Origin: Luidia sarsii
Taxonomy: Eukaryota; Echinodermata; Asteroidea; Paxillosida; Luidiidae
NCBI GenBank assembly: GCA_949987565.1
Contig: OX465111.1
Coordinates: 1,087,001-1,151,000, forward strand
Length of the DNA stretch: 64,000 bases
Direction: 5' to 3'
Part shown: piece after piece, positions 36,701 through 42,700 of the stretch
Layout: every line of letters begins with the position of its first letter
How positions within the stretch are numbered: position 1 is the first letter of the stretch
Position numbers and translations under genes: made by a program
The notes under the pieces: generated by a model
The model's database searches: none
What the model was told of the DNA's origin: nothing
What the model saw: only the letters and a program-made list of their open reading frames with translations

Positions 36701-39700
36701 AGTCAACTAGTCTTTGGCACACCAGTGCTCTTACCATCTGAGCTATCCAGCCCTTAGATGGTGGCCTTCCCTAATAGTCAACTAGTCTTTGGCACACCAG
36801 TGCTCTTACCATCTGAGCTATCCAGCCCTTAGATGGTGGCCTTCCCTAATAGTCAACTAGTCTTTGGCACACCGGCGCTCTTACCATCTGAGCTATCCAG
36901 CCCTTAGATGGTGGCCTTCCCTAATAGTCAACTAGTCTTTGGCACACCAGTGCTCTTCCATCTGAGCTATCCAGCCCTTAGATGGTGGCCTTCCCTAATA
37001 GTCAACTAGTCTTTGGCACACCAGTGCTCTTACCATCTGAGCTATCCAGCCCTTAGATGGTGGCCTTCCCTAATAGTCAACTAGTCTTTGGCACACCAGT
37101 GCTCTTTCCAGCCCTTAGATGGTGGCCTTCCCTAATAGTCAACTAGTCTTTGGCACACCAGTGCTCTTACCATCTGAGCTATCCAGCCCTTAGATGGTGG
37201 CCTTCCCTAATAGTCAACTAGTCTTTGGCATACCAGTGCTCTTACCATCTGAGCTATCCAGCCCTTAGATGGTGGCCTTCCCTAATAGCCAACTAGTCTT
37301 TGCATTTAACCACTGACTGCTGTATATCTCATTGACACCTAATGCTTTTGCAGACTAACTCCATCACTCGGTAATCACTCATTGACATCACTCAGTAATC
37401 CGCTTGGCACTTGTAGACACACCCTTGCACCCTCCCACGTAGCTTTCCGTAAGCAGTGGCCCACTTCCTGTATCCAGCTGGTTGAAGGGAGGCTGGTGGA
37501 AATGATGCCCAAGTTCGCAGTGGCTTTCTGTTAGCACAATGGATTTGCCTTCTAGGATCTCCATCTGACTTGCTAAACATCCCACTTGCTACAAATCACA
37601 CAACCTCTTCTGCTTCAATAGGAACTTGGCCTCAGCATATCACTCCTTCCTTCCCCCTGCCCCTCTTAAGAAACTACACTTCAGTGTCTTGGGCCTTGAG
37701 CTTGGGTGCACTTTGAACCTGGGATCAATTTCACGGGCATCGCTAAGAAACGAGTCCTTGGCTCAAATCCACAAGGGTCTCATCCCCTTCCTTTTTTTGT
37801 CTTAATTTTTTTGGGTTGACAGCGGTCCTGCTACGAGCACTCGACTCCAGGCAATCTGCACAATCCCCACAACATGCGGAGCCCCAGTCCCAACAACAAG
37901 GGCCTGCTGGACTCACGGTGGTAAGTCCTGGGGCTGGGCTGGGCTGAGCTGGGTTGGGTTGGGCTGGGCTGCGCTGCGCTGGGATGGGCTGGGTTGGGTT
38001 GGGTTGGGTTGGGATGTGCTGGGATGGGTTGGGCTGGGCTGGATTGGTTGGGTTGGATTGGGTTGGGCTGGGCTGGGTTGGGTTGATTTGGGCTTGGCTG
38101 GGTTGGGCTTGGCTGGGCTGGGCTGGGCTGGGCTGGGCTGGGCTGGGCTGGGCTGGGCTGGGCTGGGCTGGGCTGGGCTGGGCTGGGCTGGGCTGGGCTG
38201 GGCTGGGCTGGGCTGGGCTGGGCTGGGTTGGGCTGGGCTGGGTTGGGTTGGGTTGGGTTGGGTTGGGATGTGCTGGGATGGGTTGGGCTGGGCTTGATTG
38301 GTTGGGTTGGATTGGGTTGGGCTGGGCTGGTTGGGCTGGGTTGAGTTGGGCTTGGCTGGGTTGGGCTGGGCTGGGCTGGGCTGGGTTGGATTGGGTTGGG
38401 TTGGGATGTGCTGGGATGGGTTGGGCTGGGCTGGATTGGTTGGGTTGGATTGGGTTGGGCTGGGCTGGTTGGGCTGGGCTGGGTTGGGTTGAGTTGGGCT
38501 TGGCTGGGTTGGGTTGGGTTGGGTTGGGTTGGGATGTGCTGGGATGGGTTGGGCTGGATTGGTTGGGTTGGATTGGGTTGGGCTGGGCTGGGCTGGTTGG
38601 GCTGGGTTGAGTTGGGCTGGGTTGGGCTGGGCTGGGCTAGGTTGGATTGGGTTGGGCTGGGCTGGGCTGGGCTGGTCTGGGTTGGGTTGAGTTGGGCTTG
38701 GCTGGGTTGGGATGTGCTGGGATGGGTTGGGCTGGGCTGGATTGGTTGGATTGGGTTGGGCTGGGCTGGGCTGGTCTGGGTTGGGTTGAGTTGGGCTTGG
38801 CTGGGTTGGGTTTGGCTGGGTTGGGTTGGGCTGGATTGGTTGGGTTGGGCTGGGCTGGGCTGGTTGGGTCGGGTTGGGTTGGGCTGGGTTGGGCTGGTTG
38901 GGCTGGGTTGCGTTGAGTTGGGTTGGGTTGGGTTGGGTTGGGTTGGGTTGGGTTGGGTTGGGTTGGGTTGGGCTTGGCTTGGTTGGGTTGGGTTGGGCTG
39001 ATCAGAGCAAAGCAGAGCTGACTGGGCTGGGCCGGGCTAGGCCGGGCCAAGCCTTGAGTCAATCATACAGCCTCACTGAAAGATGAAAGAATAGAATGCC
39101 CTCCATCCCCCCTCCCTCCCTCCCTTCCTCCCTCCCTCCCTTCCTCCTTCCTTCTCGCTGAGAGCTATAGATCCTGAAGCTTCAGCCAGCTATGCGTGGT
39201 TGTCACCCCAAGGTCTCTTCTCCCCGTTCTCTCTGTCAGGTACGTGGGCAACTTGGACCGTCAGCGTGCCATTGAGAAGCTCAAGGACAAGCCGGACAGC
39301 TGCTACCTGGTTAGGGACAGTCTCAAGGACGACTTCCAGACGCACGCCATCAGCATCAAGTAAGGCTCCCTCCACAGTGACCTGTCCATCCTAGCAGAAC
39401 CTTTCTCAAAGGCGAGATCTGGAAAATGATCCTGCCCCGGATGTAAAACCTCAGGCCCTTCTAAATCATTCAGACTAGGATCAGTGAGCAGTCAGCAGTG
39501 TGCAGTTAGTTTTCATTGGATGACTTTGTTTCTGATGATCTGGGTATTTCCGGTTCCTTGTCAGTAAAATCAATCGGCATCATTTTGATTGAACTTCTTG
39601 GTTATACAGGAGGTTCTGCGGTAACACCATGTGTAAGGTCTCTTATAGAAGAGGTCTGGTTCTCTTATAGAAGAGGTCTGGTTCTCTTATAGAAGAGGTC

Positions 39701-42700
39701 TGGTTCTCTTATAGAAGAGGTCTGGTTCTCTTATAGAAGAGGTCTGGTTCTCTTATAGAAGAGGTCTGGTTCTCTTATAGAAGAGGTCTGGTTCTCTTAT
39801 AGAAGAGGTCTGGTTCTCTTATAGAAGAGGTCTGGTTCTCTTATAGAAGAGGTCTGGTTCTCTTATAGAAGAGGTCTGGTTCTCTTATAGAAGAGGTCTG
39901 GTTCTCTTATAGAAGAGGTCTGGTTCTCTTATAGAAGAGGTCTGGTTCTCTTATAGAAGAGGTCTGGTTCTCTTATAGAAGAGGTCTGGTTCTCTTATAG
40001 AAGAGGTCTGGTTCTGAAGAGAACCTGAGTGATAACTCGATGTTCTGGCCAGTATACTCTGGCCATCATCAGGAGAATGGCTGTCATCAGACGGCCAGAG
40101 AGAACGACACTATTGTCCTGTTGACGTCCAGAGCATACTGGCCGGAAAGTCGAGTTATCACTTGGGTTCTTTTCAGAACCATACCTCTTCTTTAAGATCC
40201 TGATGACAGCCAGAGCATACTGGCCGGAAAGTCGAGTTATCACTTAGGTTCTTTTCAGAACTACACCTCTTCTTTAAGATCCTGATGACGGCTAGAGCAT
40301 ACTGGCCGGAAAGTCGTTCACTCAGGTTCTTTTCAGAACCATACCTCTTCTTTAAGATCCCGATGACGGCCAGAGCATACTGGCCGGAAAGTCGAGTTAT
40401 CACTCAGGTTCTTTTCAGAACCATACCTCTTCTTTAAGATCCTGATGACGGCCAGAGCATACTGGCCGGAAAGTTGAGTTATCACTCGGGTTCTTTTCAG
40501 AACTACACCTCTTCCTTTAAAAGACCTGATACATGGTGTCACCGCACACCCTCCTATATTGTTTCACCCACCATGCAAAGCCTCAAGTCTTATTCACCTT
40601 CTTGGTTGCTTCTCCCTTCCCCCCTATCCCCTTTCCAAAGGCACGAAAACATAGTCAAGCACATCAAAGTCCTCTTCTACCTGGGCAAGTACGGTCTGGT
40701 GGATAAGGACTCCTGTGACTTTGAGACACTGCCCGATCTCATCAAGTACTACTCCCAGAACAGCTTAAGAGACGTATTCAACGGCCTTCATTCCACTCTG
40801 AAGATCCCTCTGAGGGACGCTGAGTCCTCACAGGTCTCAAACAGAAACGGTAGGTGGACGGCTTGAAGCTGCCCAACTAGAGAGAACTGGGAGAGGGTGA
40901 CTGGTCTGAGGCAAGGCATGAGCCTCCATCCCTATTGGTGGTAGACTGCCAGCCACGGCTGACAAATAGAACTGGGAGGGGTGACTAGTCTGAAGCAAGG
41001 CATGAGCCTCCATCCCCTATTGGTGGTAGACTGCCAGCCAAGGCTGACAAATAGAACTGGGAGGGGTGACTAGTCTGAAGCAAGGCATGAGCCTTCATCC
41101 CTATTGGTGGTAGACTGCCAGCCAAGGCTGACAAATAGAACTGGGAGGGGTGACTAGTCTGAAGCAAGGCATGAGCCTCCATCCCTATTGGTGGTAGACT
41201 GCCAGCCAAGGCTGACAAATAGAACTGGGAGGGGTGACTAGTCTGAAGCAAGGCATGAGCCTCCATCCCTATTGGTGGTAGACTGCCAGCCAAGGCTGAC
41301 AAATAGAACTGGGAGGGGTGTCTAGTCTGAAGCAAGGCATAAGCCTTCATCCCTATTGGTGGTAGACTGCCAGCCAAGGCTGACAAATAGAACTGGGAGG
41401 GGTGACTAGTCTGAAGCAAGGCATGAGCCTCCATCCCTATTGTTGGTAGACTGCCAGCCAAGGCTGACAAATAGAACTGGGAGGGGGTGACTAGTCTGAA
41501 GCAAGGTATGAGCCTCCATCCCTATTGGTGGTAGACTGCCAGCCAAGGCTGACAAATAGAACTGGGAGGGGTGACTAGTCTGAAGCAAGGCATTCGGAGG
41601 GGCCCCGTCGCATAGTCAAGCCAACGGCGCTTCGAATTCAAAAGTCCCGGCGCGAAGTGGTTGAAGCATCTGCATGACGCTGGTCTCCCGGTTGTTGTCG
41701 GTTGCAGGGCCAAGCATGGAGATGAGCAACTCAGTCAGCCAGGGGAACCCCCACCACCGGGTCAGCCAGGTGCAGCAGCAGCAGCAGCAGGTAGCGGCAG
41801 TGGCGGCGGCCGCTGCAGCCCCGTCGCCGCCCCCGGCCGATGCGGGCAACTCGCACAAGGCCCGGCGCTACACGGTCGTCGGCCGGGCTACGGCCCTCTT
41901 CAACTTCAACGCCCGGGAGGCGGGCGAGCTCTCCCTGCACGAGGGCGACGCCATCGAGATCATCAGCAAGGCCGGAGAGATCAGAGGCTGGTGGAAGGGA
42001 GCCAACCATGGCCGGGTAAGCAACCCCCCACCCACCCCAAACAGCCACCCACAGCCAACCGAACCCCTCCCACTCAACCCCCCAAACACCAACCCCAAAC
42101 ACCCACCCCAAACTCCTACCCCAAACTCCTACCCCAAACTCCTACCCCAAACACCCACCCCAAACACCCACCCCAAACTCCTACCCCAAACACCCACCCC
42201 AAACACCCACCCCAAACTCCTACCCCAAACACCCACCCCAAACACCCACCCCAAACTCCTACCCCAAACAACCACCCCAAACTCCTACCCCAAACACCCA
42301 CCCCAAACACCCACCCCAAACACCCACCCAAACACCCAACCCAAACACCCACCCCAAACACCCACCCAAACACCCACCCCAAACACCCACCCCAAACTCC
42401 TACCCCAAACACCCACCCCAAACACCCGACCCAAACTCCTACCCCAAACACCCAACCCCCCACCCAAAACACTCACCCCAAACACCCACCCCAAACTCCT
42501 ACCCCAAACACCCACCCCAAACTCCTATCCCAAACACCCAAACGTCCAAGCTGTACTCCAGGCCCTTAAAACCTCCATAGACCATGAGCAGATGCCTGCC
42601 AATGAATGATAGGGAAGCTATTTGTTGCCAGGGCAACAATCCTCCATGTTTTCATCCTGGTTTCTCCTCTCATCTCCACAGATCGGCTACTTTCCCTTCT

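Noticed and set aside
37954..39062. Long Gly/Trp/Leu plus-strand and Pro/Asn/Gln minus-strand open frames (up to 218 codons)
   Set aside because: They are translations of the GGGCT/GGGTT pentamer array inside a vav intron; a 5-bp unit with no stop keeps several frames open at once.
40985..41588. Repeat protein frame [20 protein letters not shown] on the minus strand
   Set aside because: It is the 83-bp tandem repeat of vav intron 20, antisense to the gene.
42116..42515. Gly/Trp/Val minus frames over the 13-bp repeat
   Set aside because: Repeat translation; the plus strand is the transcribed gene here.
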